Shown piece by piece: positions 8,513-17,693 of a stretch of 64,000 nt of DNA (position 1 is the first letter of the stretch; every line of letters begins with the position of its first letter). The notes below the pieces were generated by a model. That model was not told the origin of the DNA. It worked only from the letters and a program-made list of their open reading frames with translations, and did not search any database. The position numbers and the translations under genes were made by a program. The stretch is from CAVRZY01 sp963725415 (GTDB lineage: Bacteria > Acidobacteriota > Terriglobia > Bryobacterales > Bryobacteraceae), in contig CAVRZY010000267.1 in NCBI GenBank assembly GCA_963725415.1, positions 1 through 64,000 on the forward strand. Direction: 5' to 3'.

Positions 8513-10365
8513 TCCTTCAGCACCCCCTTCCTCTGCTCCGTCCTGGCGACGAGCTGGTTGAAGCTGTTCATCGACACATACAATCCCAGGAAGTATTCCA
8601 GCACACTGGCGAACAAATGAACCCCCGCGCCGTCGAACTGGGCTTCGTCAAACAGCATCTCGACGCGCGTCCCGCGCGCGAAGCTTATTCCGTTTTCCGA
8701 GACCACGCGGGCAAAGTGGGGCCGACTTTCCAGCTTGCTGATTCCCTGGATCTGCTTGCGCAGGGACTCGGAATCGGTGAAATTGTACAGCCGCAGGATC
8801 TCCTGCAAAGCTTCTTTACCCTCGCTGACCAGGGACAGGTAGTTGAGGGAAAGCTGCGAGATGAGCCGCCACAGGGCACCCTTGCCGGTGGGAGGGCGCA
8901 GCGCCGGCGTGGGTTTCTTCAGGGTCACGATGCGCTTGATGGAAGGCATGCCCTCCAATTCGAAATCCCCGGCCTCGCTGCCGAAGGGCAACCGGGAGGG
9001 CAAGTCCCGATTGGTACAGGAACAGCGCACGGTGAGGGTCTCGGCGCTACCGCGCGTGGGGTAGCCGGAGAGGTCCACCAGCGAGATATAGACGTCGGTA
9101 CCCTCCTCCGTTCGCCTTCGGGAAGCTCGCCGGCCCTCTGTCTCCCGCCCTCGCCCACCTTCCTCGCGCCCTCCCGAGGGCCGCCGCACACTGTGCCAGA
9201 AGGTCTGCGTCTTCTCCTGCGCCGTGGTGTGACGGTAGGAATAGAACGGCTCATAGTGGGTGACCTCCCGCGACTGCGGGCTGACGCTGACGACCTCGTC
9301 GATGGAGAAGATCTCCAGCGCGTGGCGCCGGCGCACGTCGGGTACCACCGGATACTCGTGCCGAAGCTGGTCCAGCAGGATCGGCTCGGCGGTTTGCGGG
9401 AACAGGTTGATGGCCGGCGCGCAGCCCAGCCGGAGGGTCTTTGCCGAGACCCCTTGCTCGAGCATCTGCTGGCGGTCGCTTCGCTCGAACGGCGAAATCA
9501 GAAAAATCAACTCCGCGCGCTCCTGAAAGCCTGCTGCCGCCAGTTGTTCCAGGCCCGTGAGGTCCAGGAAAAGAAACTTCTCCGGGAAACTGAAATATTC
9601 CTGGAGCAAGCGATAGCCGAGGAAGGAGCGCCGGGGATAGGGAAGCATGCCCTCGTCCTCGCCAAAACCGATCGGGCGCAGCGCTTCGGCAGGCAACCGC
9701 AGACTGCGCTGGCGGACACCCGGGTCGCGGACCAGGATCTCCAGGCAGTTGCTGCACAGCAACTCGTAAAGAGCGTGCACCAGGTTGCCGTCCCCGTGCA
9801 GGTAGAAGCGCAGCGACTGCATCTCCAGCTTGGCAAGCTGCACATCCGCCAGACACCGCAACTCGAGGCGCAGGGCCGCCCCGGCCTCGGGCGCCTTGAG
9901 CGCCGGCTGGATGCGGTCCGGCGTGCGCCAGGAGGCTTCGGCCACCGTCACGGGCCACAGCGTCGTGTCATAGCAGGTCTGGAACTTGCACGGCACGCCT
10001 TGAACGGGACGCGAGTAGAGAACCGAACCCCGCGGAACCGGCAGGCCGGTGGCCAGCTTGCCCTGCTCCGGGTCAATGTGAAACTCGACCACCGACATCG
10101 AGGGAATGGGCCGGATGTAGTGCGGGTAGAGGATGCTCAGCAGCGCTTCGGTGATCTCCGGGAATTCATCCTCGATCTTCAGGTGGATGCGCGCCGCCAG
10201 AAAGGCGAAGGCTTCCAGCATGCGCTCGACGTGCGGATCTTCGCAGGGGATGGTCTCCAACAGCAGCCGCGAGGCGACTCCCGGATGCTTCTCGGCGAAC
10301 TCCGCCCCCATCTGGCGCAGGAACTGAAGTTCCAGGTTGTATTTCTCCAGCAGATCGTCGCGCAT
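8476..10365 (-). CDS. tssF: T6SS baseplate protein TssF
   Basis: 629 residues matching TssF (ImpG/VasA): N-terminal 'LEKYNLELQFLRQMGAEFAE' with 'RLLLETIPCEDPHVERMLEA', 'LKIEDEFPEITEALLSILYP' and 'HYIRPIPSMSVVEF', and C-terminal 'GRGTRVEMLFDE'-like sequence ('FARGTRVEMLFDEAQFDG') followed by 'LFASVLEYFLGLYVSMNSFN'. Near residue 400 there is an Arg/Glu/Gly-rich low-complexity stretch (about 25 residues, DNA near 9105-9180) between 'FWHSVRRP' and 'DVYISLVDL', which looks like an in-frame insertion. It sits between tssE (13 bp upstream) and the overlapping tssG. Confidence 0.95.
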   Translation of the reverse strand: MRDDLLEKYNLELQFLRQMGAEFAEKHPGVASRLLLETIPCEDPHVERMLEAFAFLAARIHLKIEDEFPEITEALLSILYPHYIRPIPSMSVVEFHIDPEQGKLATGLPVPRGSVLYSRPVQGVPCKFQTCYDTTLWPVTVAEASWRTPDRIQPALKAPEAGAALRLELRCLADVQLAKLEMQSLRFYLHGDGNLVHALYELLCSNCLEILVRDPGVRQRSLRLPAEALRPIGFGEDEGMLPYPRRSFLGYRLLQEYFSFPEKFLFLDLTGLEQLAAAGFQERAELIFLISPFERSDRQQMLEQGVSAKTLRLGCAPAINLFPQTAEPILLDQLRHEYPVVPDVRRRHALEIFSIDEVVSVSPQSREVTHYEPFYSYRHTTAQEKTQTFWHSVRRPSGGREEGGRGRETEGRRASRRRTEEGTDVYISLVDLSGYPTRGSAETLTVRCSCTNRDLPSRLPFGSEAGDFELEGMPSIKRIVTLKKPTPALRPPTGKGALWRLISQLSLNYLSLVSEGKEALQEILRLYNFTDSESLRKQIQGISKLESRPHFARVVSENGISFARGTRVEMLFDEAQFDGAGVHLFASVLEYFLGLYVSMNSFNQLVARTEQRKGVLKEWPPRAGQSILL

Positions 10366-10378
10366 TCAGCAACCCCGC

Positions 10379-10864
10379 CTATTCCTTTTGCACCTCGTAT
10401 TTGCCGCTGGTGAGCTCGAGGATGGTATCGAAGCCGATCTTTTCCGGCGCTGGGTCAACCCGCAAGAGGCCCTGAATATGGAAGCGCAGCATGTGGGTGC
10501 TTCCGGCCATGGGCTCCAGCAGCACGGTGGGGTTCTGAATCCTGGGCTCGAAGATGGCGATAGTGGACTCGATCACCCGGAGCAGGCGGTTCTGGTCGGC
10601 CGTCGAACGGACGTGCATGCCTGCGATATCGGGCAGCCCATAGTTGTACAGAGAGCGCTCCAGCTCCTCGATGCCCTCGGGAGCGCTGTCGGGATCGCGC
10701 CGCGTGTTGAGCAGCCACTCCAGATCGCGCTTGAGTGCGGCCTTGAGCTGTCGCAAAGACTGCCCGTGAGAAGAAGGGGAATCGGCGCGCTCGGAACCCT
10801 GCGGTTCGATCAACCGGTCCAGAACGGAGATCGTGATGTTGCCTTCCTGTTCGGTACGGGCCAT
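10379..10864 (-). CDS. tssE: T6SS baseplate protein TssE, gp25-like
   Basis: 161 residues. The N-terminal 'ISVLDRLIE', the central 'LKAALKRDLEWLLNTRRD' and 'SLYNYGLPDIAGM', and the C-terminal 'IAIFEPRIQNPTVLLEP' with 'FHIQGLLRVDPAPE' are the TssE/gp25 pattern, including the EPR motif that contacts the sheath in gp25-like proteins. Start chosen at the ATG at 10864, two bases after the tssA stop codon; the longer upstream frame is the shadow of tssA. No clear Shine-Dalgarno is visible, which fits translational coupling to tssA. Confidence 0.93.
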   Translation of the reverse strand: MARTEQEGNITISVLDRLIEPQGSERADSPSSHGQSLRQLKAALKRDLEWLLNTRRDPDSAPEGIEELERSLYNYGLPDIAGMHVRSTADQNRLLRVIESTIAIFEPRIQNPTVLLEPMAGSTHMLRFHIQGLLRVDPAPEKIGFDTILELTSGKYEVQKE

Positions 10865-10866
10865 GG

Positions 10867-12664
10867 TTATTTCGAAACGGTCAGAGCCTGCACAGGGTCG
10901 AGACGGCAAATGCGGCCGTAGATTTTTTGCTTCTCCTCCGGGCTGAAGCCTAGCTTGTCTATGCAGCGGAACAGCAGCGTGAGCGGGTGCGCGATCATGT
11001 CGGAGGCTTCCCACTCCTCCAGCTTGCGGCGCTCGATTTCCGACGCCAGGTCCTCGAGAATTTGATGGGCGACTAACTGGTAGCCGGCGCCCAGACAGAC
11101 TTGAGCCAACTGGATTCTCCTTTGGAAACGAGCTCGCCCCGAGCGTTCCTGCGCCGCCTCATGGGTAAGAATCTCGATGGCCTCTTGGGGGTGCCCGGAA
11201 CGCACTGCCTGCATGGCCAGGTCATAGGCGTCCACCACGCCCGGCTCCTCCTCGGCGGTCCCTTCCGGCTCCTTGGCGAGGCGGACCCCCGGCATCTCCT
11301 GTGGCGCCGTCACTTCCTTCCGCAGCCAGGCCTGCGTCTCGGCATTGGCGGTCGGGGTATCGTCGGTGAGGGTCAACTGGGCAAGCTGCGGCAGGTCCAC
11401 CAGAAGGGTGCGCAATTCGGAGCGAATAGCCGAGGCAATCGGATCATAGTAGCTGCCCAGTTCTTCGCAGGCTCTGACCACGTAGCGTTGCAGATCCAGC
11501 CAGGCACGCCCGCAGGGGGCGCCCATGGCAGTTTCGGCCGCCTCGAGCAACTCCTGCCACTGCCCGTCGCGGGCCAGGCTCTTGATCTGCTGGCGAACAT
11601 CCGTGGAGGGAGGCTCGAGCTTGGCGGGGTCGGGCTCGGGACCGGCCGCGCGCAGCTCGCCCCAGCGCAGCCCCCGCAGCATCAGGTAGGGGGCGGGGCT
11701 GTAGGGATCCTGCTGCCGCAGATAGCGGGCCGCCACCCGCACCCGTTCGATGGCATCCTCTGTGTCTGCCGGTTCGGCCGCCAGCGCCCGACGCCGCGCC
11801 GGCCTGGCCGCTCCGGGAGCCTCCTCGGCGTAAGCTTCCTCGACCGCAGCTTCGGTCTCCTCCGGGGCCTCTTCGGGGGCCACCTCAGCCGGCTTGGGGC
11901 GTTTTCGCCCCAGCAGGATGCGTGCGCTCTGCTGGACGTCTTCCAGCATCGTCTTCAGCGGGCCGAAGCTGGGGGTGTAGTCTCCGAACTTGTCCCTGCA
12001 AACGCCGTCCAGCGCCTGTAACGATTCCAGGCAGGCCTCAAGCTGCTCGGTGCGTTGCTGGTAGAAGCTTTCCGGAGTGGCGTTGAAATCCGCGTCGTAC
12101 TCCTCTGGGGTCAGTTTCTTGTGCTTCTCGTCCTGGAGCGCTTCTTCGCGGACCTTGCGCTTCTTTTCGTCGCTGGCGCATTCAGCCTCGTAGGGGACCT
12201 CCCGGGATTCCCGGTACTTGAACCAATCCAGGCCGCTCTTGGTAAGGGGGACGCGCTTGATGGGCTGCGTCCAGGCGGGAACCGACCCAGTCCAACGGCG
12301 TGGCGCGCAGTTCTGCATCGCCGTCCTCCAGTTCGGGGTAGAGCGTGTCCCAAAAGTCATCGAGCAGTCCACGCAGGAGCTCCAGCCCCTCCTTCAGCCC
12401 CGGGAAGCCTTCCCGGCGGAGCAAGGCTTCGGTGAGCCAGGCGGCAAGCTGGAGGTCTTTGCTCCGGGTGGCCAGGGTGTCCCCGGCCAGCTTGATCACC
12501 AGCTTGACATCGGCTTTCTTGGCCTCCCGATGAAAGACTCCTTGTTCCCCCTCGTCCTCGCGGCGCGCCTCCTTGATCTGGTCGTACACCGGGTCGTAGC
12601 GGAGATTCGGGCCGCTTGGATTGTCACCCGGAATCGGCGTGAGTAAATCTTCCCTTAATGGCAT
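10867..12664 (-). CDS. tssA: T6SS protein TssA (ImpA), interrupted by one frameshift
   Basis: The N-terminal part (12664 to about 12265, 133 residues) begins 'MPLREDLLTPIPGDNPSG' and has the ImpA_N motif up to 'LDWVGSRLDAA'. The rest lies in another frame, resuming 'IKRVPLTKSGLDWFKYRE' and running to 'ICRLDPVQALTVSK'. Removing one base from the GGG at 12262-12264 (CCC on the coding strand) joins them as 'RLDAAIKRVPLTK', the expected sequence. The restored protein is about 597 residues with a Pro/Glu/Ala-rich middle (about residues 270-330) and a helical C-terminal domain. TssA proteins guide baseplate and sheath assembly. Because many neighbours carry one-base indels, a sequencing error is more likely than loss of function. 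Confidence 0.88.
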
Positions 12665-12730
12665 GTGCAGACCCTCAAGGCCCTGCTAGTCAGTACCTCT
12701 GCGGCCGTGGGTGGCCAGGTGGGATAAGCC

Positions 12731-13480
12731 TCAGCTTGTCCCCTCTTGCGGATTGATCTCGAGATCCCGCAACTCCAGAAGCGGAAACTCCTCCCCGTCC
12801 ACCAGCAGCATCTTCTGACCCATAGGAACCACCTCACCGCCCTCCTCTTCCCAGACCGTGGAGCGGCCCAGACGGACGGCATCGTCGGAATGCCGCCAGG
12901 TGAGCGGAGACAAGGCCGGCAGAAGCACCTCCCCCAACTCCCGGCCCTGGAATGCGGGGCCGGTGTGGACGACGGCCGGAATCCACAGCAGATCCCGCAG
13001 CCGCCGGGGAGGGGCCATCCGGATCGAAGCCACGTGTCCTAACGAGACCCATAGATAGCGACCCGCTGCGAACACCTCCAGTTTTGCTCCCAGCCGCGGG
13101 TCACCGTCCTGCAAAGACTCGAAGGGAGATCCATTCAATCGGCCGGAGATGGGAGGCTGGTCGGACGCCGGCGGTGGCGGGTATTCTCTCTTGGCAAACA
13201 TCTCCTGCCTGGTTCTCTCGGCTTCGAGAGCGCCGCGGTAAAGCAGCGTTCCCATTTCCGAGGAAGGTCCGCCCTGGGCCAGCACGCCGAGTTGCTTCTC
13301 CGCCCGGTCGTAATCGCCGGTAAAACACAGCAGCTCAAACAGGAAGATACGGCGCGTGGCATCGCTGGGGTTATCACGTAGCTCGGCGCTCAGTGCCCGC
13401 ACCGCCTCCGCCAGCTTGCCCGCCTGAAACAGTTGTATGGCATTCATGGGATTGAGGCTCGCAGCGCGAGTCTCAGCCAT
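12731..13480 (-). CDS. tagJ: ImpE/TagJ family T6SS accessory protein
   Basis: 249 residues with the ImpE layout: N-terminal TPR-like helices ('MNAIQLFQAGKLAEAVRAL' ... 'LRDNPSDATRRIFLFELL' 'CFTGDYDRAEKQLGVLA') and a C-terminal beta-rich domain ('ASIRMAPPRRLRDLLWIPA', 'GEVLLPALSPLTWRH', 'VRLGRSTVWEE'). TagJ binds TssB in some systems and may tune ClpV access to the sheath, so presence next to hcp and tssA is expected for the ImpE-containing T6SS group. Starts at 13480 or 13447 (MNAIQ) are both possible; neither has a strong ribosome site. Confidence 0.9.
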   Translation of the reverse strand: MAETRAASLNPMNAIQLFQAGKLAEAVRALSAELRDNPSDATRRIFLFELLCFTGDYDRAEKQLGVLAQGGPSSEMGTLLYRGALEAERTRQEMFAKREYPPPPASDQPPISGRLNGSPFESLQDGDPRLGAKLEVFAAGRYLWVSLGHVASIRMAPPRRLRDLLWIPAVVHTGPAFQGRELGEVLLPALSPLTWRHSDDAVRLGRSTVWEEEGGEVVPMGQKMLLVDGEEFPLLELRDLEINPQEGTS

Positions 13481-13543
13481 CAGCCAGGGACGACACCGCT
13501 GCCTGCCGTTCTGGCTGATGGCTGTTGACTCTTAGCTGTATCT

Positions 13544-14032
13544 TTAGCCGTGGATTTGCTGCTTCATGTCGTAGAAGCTCTTGATCGCCCCACCCAGACT
13601 GCCATCCGGCTTCTGCTCTTTGTACTCGATCTCGACCTTGGTGAAGTTCAGCGAGATCTGGTCCATGGGGATCACATCAGCCGCGCCGGTACCCGAAGTC
13701 TGGTACGAGGACACCAGGATATCGGAGAAAGTGACTTTCAGGTACTCCTGCTGCTCCTTCCCCGCCTTTCGGCAAATCAGGATAGCGCTCTTGATGTGCT
13801 CGCCGTTGGCGCAGGACAGAAACAGCTTGGGGCTGGCCTTGTTGACTCTCATGATAAAGTGAAAGTCCTGCATCTGGACCCTGCCGGCGCCCATGCCACC
13901 ACCGTGGGAAGCCGTCCCGGTCTGATTCTCGCCCCAAGAGAAAGACTCGATTTCGATCTCGTTCTTGTGTTTGGAATCCTGGCTCTCGCCCTGGATTCCG
14001 TCGATCTTCAGAAAATAGTCTACTAACGCCAT
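13544..14032 (-). CDS. tssD: Hcp tube protein
   Basis: 162 residues, a standard Hcp: 'MALVDYFLKIDGIQGESQD', 'IEIESFSWGENQTGT', 'GRVQMQDFHFIMRVNKASPK', 'LFLSCANGEHIKSAIL', 'VSSYQTSGTGAADVIPMDQI' and 'LNFTKVEIEY'. Hexamers stack to form the inner tube fired by the sheath. GGAGG lies 7 nt before the ATG, a stronger site than most neighbours, consistent with high expression. It sits 90 bp downstream of tssC. No effector extension is present. Confidence 0.97.
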   Translation of the reverse strand: MALVDYFLKIDGIQGESQDSKHKNEIEIESFSWGENQTGTASHGGGMGAGRVQMQDFHFIMRVNKASPKLFLSCANGEHIKSAILICRKAGKEQQEYLKVTFSDILVSSYQTSGTGAADVIPMDQISLNFTKVEIEYKEQKPDGSLGGAIKSFYDMKQQIHG

Positions 14033-14122
14033 TCCAATCCTCCTCTGTTGTTCTGTTCCCTACTTTTTTCCCGGCACAGACTGAGCTCTGCGCCGAATTA
14101 TCCGGCCCACGGCCCGCGGACA

Positions 14123-15613
14123 TTACTTCTGGGCCCGCGGCGGCAACTCCGCCACCAACCGCAGCGAAACAGTCAATTCGTCGAGTTGGAAATGCGGACG
14201 CAGGAACGCGATGGCCCTGTACACACCCGGTTTTCCGGGAACTTCCTCCACTTCCACCCTGGCCTCCCGCAACGGATACTGGGCTTTGGTGGCCTGGGCG
14301 GCATTGTCGTCCTCGGTCACGTACTGCATGACCCACTTGTTCAGGAACCGCTCCGTATCCGAACGGGACATGAAGGCGCCGATCTTGTCTCGCATGATGC
14401 TCTTCATGTAGTGAGCGAAGCGGGCGATCGCCAGGATGTAGGGCAACTGGGCCGAGAGCCGGGCGTTGGCGTTGGCGGACTCATTGTCGTACTTCTTGGC
14501 TTTCTGGCAGGACTGGACGCTGAAGAAGGCCGCGTAGTCGTGCCCCTTGCAGTGGACCAGGGGAATGAAGCCCAGGTCGGCCAGTTCCTTCTCGCGGCGA
14601 TCGCTGATGGCGATTTCGGCGGGGCACTTCAGCGCCACATCGCCCTCGTCGGTCATGAAGTTGTGAGCCGGCAGGCCTTCCACAAGCCCCCCGGCCTCTA
14701 CGCCGCGGATGGAGTTGCACCAGCCATAGAGGGCGAAGGACTGGGTCAGCCGGGCGGCCAGCGCCCAGGCCGCGTTGCCCCACAGGTACTTGGAGTGGTC
14801 GCTGCCGTCCACCCCCTCCTCGTAGTTGAACGCGTCGATCTGCTTGGTGTCTCTGCCGTAGGGCAGGCGCATCAGAACGTGCGGCAGCGCCAACCCCACG
14901 AAGCGCGAGTCTTCGCTCTCGCGGAAAGATTTCCATTTGGCGAAGACCGTCGTGTCGAAGATCTTGGCTAGGTCGCGCGGCGCTCCCAGGTTGGTGTAGC
15001 TGTCCATGTTGAGCATCTCGGGGGCGGCGCCGGCCAGGAATGGGGCGTGCGCGGCGGCGGCGACCTGGGACATCTTTTCGAGTAGTTCCATATCCTCCGG
15101 GTGGGGGCCGAATTCGTAATCTCCGATGATGGCGCCGATTGGCTCACCACCGAACTGGCCGAATTCTTCCTCGTAGACCTTCTTGAAGGCAGCGCTCTGG
15201 TCGAACTCGGGCGCCCTCTGCAAATCCCGCAGCAGTTCCTTCTTGGAGGCGTTCAGCACCTTGATCTTGAGCATGACGCTGGTTTCCGAGTTGTCCAGCA
15301 GGTACCTCAGCCCGCGCCAGGTGGACTCCAGTTTCTGGAACTGGGGATGGTGCATGACCTCATTGAGCTGGATCGAGACCAGGTGATCGATCTGGGCGAT
15401 GCGGGCATTGATCATGGCCTCGGTGTCCCGCGAAATGGTTATTTCGCCCTGGAGCACCTGAGCTACGAATTCCTTGATCAGGTTCTTACCCCGCTCGCGG
15501 GCCGCCACGTCGCGCGCCACACGTCCTTCATCGACGATCTGGTCCAGCAGGCCCCGTTCCACGACTTCCTCGGCTGGTTTTGGGGCCGCTGCGAATTGTT
15601 GTGGATCACTCAT
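14123..15613 (-). CDS. tssC: T6SS sheath large subunit TssC
   Basis: 496 residues with the hallmark TssC sequence: 'IAQIDHLVSIQLNEVMHHP' 'FQKLESTWRGLRYLLD' in the N-terminal half, 'PIGAIIGDYEFGPHPEDMEL', 'GLALPHVLMRLPYG', 'YLWGNAAWALAARL', and C-terminal 'RFAHYMKSIMRDKIGAFMS'. It pairs with TssB to build the contractile sheath. The start lies inside the end of tssB (8-bp overlap) and is preceded by GGGAGG, so the two subunits are translationally coupled in the order usual for T6SS. Confidence 0.98.
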   Translation of the reverse strand: MSDPQQFAAAPKPAEEVVERGLLDQIVDEGRVARDVAARERGKNLIKEFVAQVLQGEITISRDTEAMINARIAQIDHLVSIQLNEVMHHPQFQKLESTWRGLRYLLDNSETSVMLKIKVLNASKKELLRDLQRAPEFDQSAAFKKVYEEEFGQFGGEPIGAIIGDYEFGPHPEDMELLEKMSQVAAAAHAPFLAGAAPEMLNMDSYTNLGAPRDLAKIFDTTVFAKWKSFRESEDSRFVGLALPHVLMRLPYGRDTKQIDAFNYEEGVDGSDHSKYLWGNAAWALAARLTQSFALYGWCNSIRGVEAGGLVEGLPAHNFMTDEGDVALKCPAEIAISDRREKELADLGFIPLVHCKGHDYAAFFSVQSCQKAKKYDNESANANARLSAQLPYILAIARFAHYMKSIMRDKIGAFMSRSDTERFLNKWVMQYVTEDDNAAQATKAQYPLREARVEVEEVPGKPGVYRAIAFLRPHFQLDELTVSLRLVAELPPRAQK

Positions 15614-16139
15614 TGGAACCTCCCTTGCTGCTTTCCTCGAGGCCCAGCTCGCCGCGCAGCTTTTCCAGCTTCTCGGTGCTGTTGATGACCTCTTGGAGGA
15701 GCTCGTCGAGTTTCTCGTTTCCCTGCAACGTGCCTCGCAGGTCGGCTAGCCTGGTCCGGAGGTCCAGCAGGTCTCGCAACGGCTTGATCCGCTGGGCCAC
15801 CTGATCGGGCTCGAAGTCCTGGAGACTCTTGAAGTGAAGATCCGCCTTCAGCATGCCCGCATTGGGGTCCTCGCTGAGCTTGTTCTCCACCGAAAACGCC
15901 AGGTGTGGTTTCACGCCGGCGAGCACGGTATCGAAATTATCCGGGTTCAGGTCCACGAACGGCCTGTCTTTCAGCCTCTTCAACGGTTCCACGGGCTGAC
16001 CGCTCAAGTCAGCCATGACTCCCATGACAAAGGGCAACTCCTTGACTTCAATGGCGTCGCCGACTTCCACGTCATAGGTGATGTGGACGCGCGGTGGCCG
16101 GACCCTCTTCAACTTCTCATGGATGCTTTCTCTTGGCAT
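15606..16139 (-). CDS. tssB: T6SS sheath small subunit TssB
   Basis: 177 residues. 'RVRPPRVHITYDVEVGDAI', 'KELPFVMGVMADLSG', 'LKDRPFVDLNPDNFD' and 'GMLKADLHFKSLQDFEPD' are the TssB (VipA/ImpB) signature, followed by a C-terminal helix rich in Leu/Glu. It is the first gene of the leftward T6SS operon, with AAGGGAG 5 nt before the ATG, and faces the divergent first tssK across a 173-bp gap. Confidence 0.97.
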   Translation of the reverse strand: MPRESIHEKLKRVRPPRVHITYDVEVGDAIEVKELPFVMGVMADLSGQPVEPLKRLKDRPFVDLNPDNFDTVLAGVKPHLAFSVENKLSEDPNAGMLKADLHFKSLQDFEPDQVAQRIKPLRDLLDLRTRLADLRGTLQGNEKLDELLQEVINSTEKLEKLRGELGLEESSKGGSNE

Positions 16140-16273
16140 TTACGCTCCCTTCTGACAAATTGAACTGCCAAACAAATCCTTCCGTGGCGTCAGTGTATCA
16201 GAAATCTCGGTCCGTAACCAGCCCCCCCTGAAAAGTCCTTAGCCCTGGGCCGCTAGCCGCAAGCCGCTGGGGG

Positions 16274-16302
16274 CTGACGGCTGATGGCTAATGGCTTATA
16301 CT
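16274..16302 (+). promoter_or_regulatory. candidate sigma-70 promoter for first tssK
   Basis: CTGACG (16274-16279) and TATACT (16297-16302) are 17 bp apart, matching 4/6 and 5/6 of the consensus. The predicted transcription start (about 16309) is only a few bases before the tssK ATG at 16313, so the transcript would be almost leaderless, which agrees with the weak ribosome site. The -35 element lies inside an iterated GGCTGACGGCTGATGGCT sequence. The remainder of the gap 16140-16273 shows no sigma-54 type GG/GC pair. Confidence 0.35.
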
Positions 16303-16312
16303 TTGAAGTGCT

Positions 16313-17668
16313 ATGAAGCGATTGCAGCCCGTCATCTGGTCGAAGGGCACCTTCCTCAGCCCGCAGCATTTGCAGATCCAGGACCGGTTCGTCGAGAGCA
16401 CGCTGGAATTCAACCTCGAGTCGCTGAATTTCCGGCCCTGGGGGTTCAGCCGGTTGAACGTCAACCAGGAAGCCCTGGCGGCCGGCAATTTTGCGGTCAC
16501 GGCCGCTTCGGGGCTGTTTGCTGACGGAATGCCTTTCGACATTCCGGACTCAGACCCAGCCCCGCCACCCAAGCCGCTGGGCAGCTTTTTCGAGAGCGAG
16601 CAGGAGCACCTGGACATTTATCTGGCCATCCCCCATTACCGGGAGCGCGGCTTGAACCTCTCCGTAGCCCGGCAGAGCGCGGATACCCGCTACCTGGCCG
16701 AAGTGGCGGTCGTCAGAGACGAGGTAACCGGCGCCGGAGAGAGGCCCATCCAGATCGCCAAGAAGAATTTCCGCTGGCTGGTGGAAGGGGAGACCCGCCA
16801 GGGCTGTTCGGCGCTGCGTGTCGCCAGGGTGAATCGCAGTCCGGCCGGCCTTTTGCATCTGGATCCCCATTTCGTGCCACCCCTCCTGGATATCTCCGCT
16901 AGCGAGTACCTGATCTCGATCGTGCGCCGGCTGCTGGAGATCCTCACGGCCAAGAGCAGCATGCTGGCAGGCATGCGCCGGCAAAAGAATCAGAGCCTGG
17001 CCGATTTCACGGCCTCCGATATCGCCAATTTCTGGCTCCTCTACACGGCCAACACCCATCTGCCCCTGTTCCGGCACCTGTTCGAGACCCGCAAAGGGCA
17101 CCCCGAAGCGCTGTTTTGGCTGATGCTGTCGCTGGCCGGCGCGCTGACCACCTTCTCCTTGAAGGTCCACCCACGCGACCTGCCCAACTACGATCACGAC
17201 GAGCTGGAAACCTGTTTCACCGATCTGGATGAAAAACTGCGCTTCTTACTGGAGACCGTGGTCCCAAGCAACTTCGTCTCCCTGCCCCTCAAGCTGGTGC
17301 AGCCCTCCATCTATGCCACGGCGCTAGCCGACGACAAGTACCTGGTGAACACCAAGATGTACCTGGCCATCCAGGCGGAAATGAACGAGGCCGAGCTGCT
17401 CAATAAGGCGCCGCAACTCATCAAGGTGTGCTCGGCCAGCCACATCGAGACCCTGGTCCGGCAGGCCCTGCCCGGCATGCTGTTGACGCACGTCGTCAGG
17501 CCGCCCAGCTCGATTCCGGTGAAACTGAACTATCAGTACTTCAGCCTGAACCAGACCGGGGTGGCCTGGGAGGCGGTCACCCGCGCCCGCAACCTGGCAG
17601 CCTACGTACCGGGCGATTTCCCCAATCCGCAGCTCGAGCTGGTGATTCTATTGCCGCAGGCGATGTGA
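16313..17668 (+). CDS. tssK: T6SS baseplate protein TssK, first copy
   Basis: 451 residues with full-length TssK features: 'VIWSKGTFLSPQHLQIQDRF' at the N-terminus, 'FADGMPFDIPDSDP', a middle 'PHFVPPLLDISASEYLI' with 'DIANFWLLYTANTHLP', 'LFRHLFETRKGHPEALFWLM' and C-terminal 'YFSLNQTGVAWEAV'. TssK links the baseplate to the TssJLM membrane complex. It is divergent from tssB. A second, clearly diverged tssK of identical length is at 23986-25341. Confidence 0.95.
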   Translation: MKRLQPVIWSKGTFLSPQHLQIQDRFVESTLEFNLESLNFRPWGFSRLNVNQEALAAGNFAVTAASGLFADGMPFDIPDSDPAPPPKPLGSFFESEQEHLDIYLAIPHYRERGLNLSVARQSADTRYLAEVAVVRDEVTGAGERPIQIAKKNFRWLVEGETRQGCSALRVARVNRSPAGLLHLDPHFVPPLLDISASEYLISIVRRLLEILTAKSSMLAGMRRQKNQSLADFTASDIANFWLLYTANTHLPLFRHLFETRKGHPEALFWLMLSLAGALTTFSLKVHPRDLPNYDHDELETCFTDLDEKLRFLLETVVPSNFVSLPLKLVQPSIYATALADDKYLVNTKMYLAIQAEMNEAELLNKAPQLIKVCSASHIETLVRQALPGMLLTHVVRPPSSIPVKLNYQYFSLNQTGVAWEAVTRARNLAAYVPGDFPNPQLELVILLPQAM

Positions 17669-17693
17669 GAGACCTGGCGGAACCGCTATCGGC

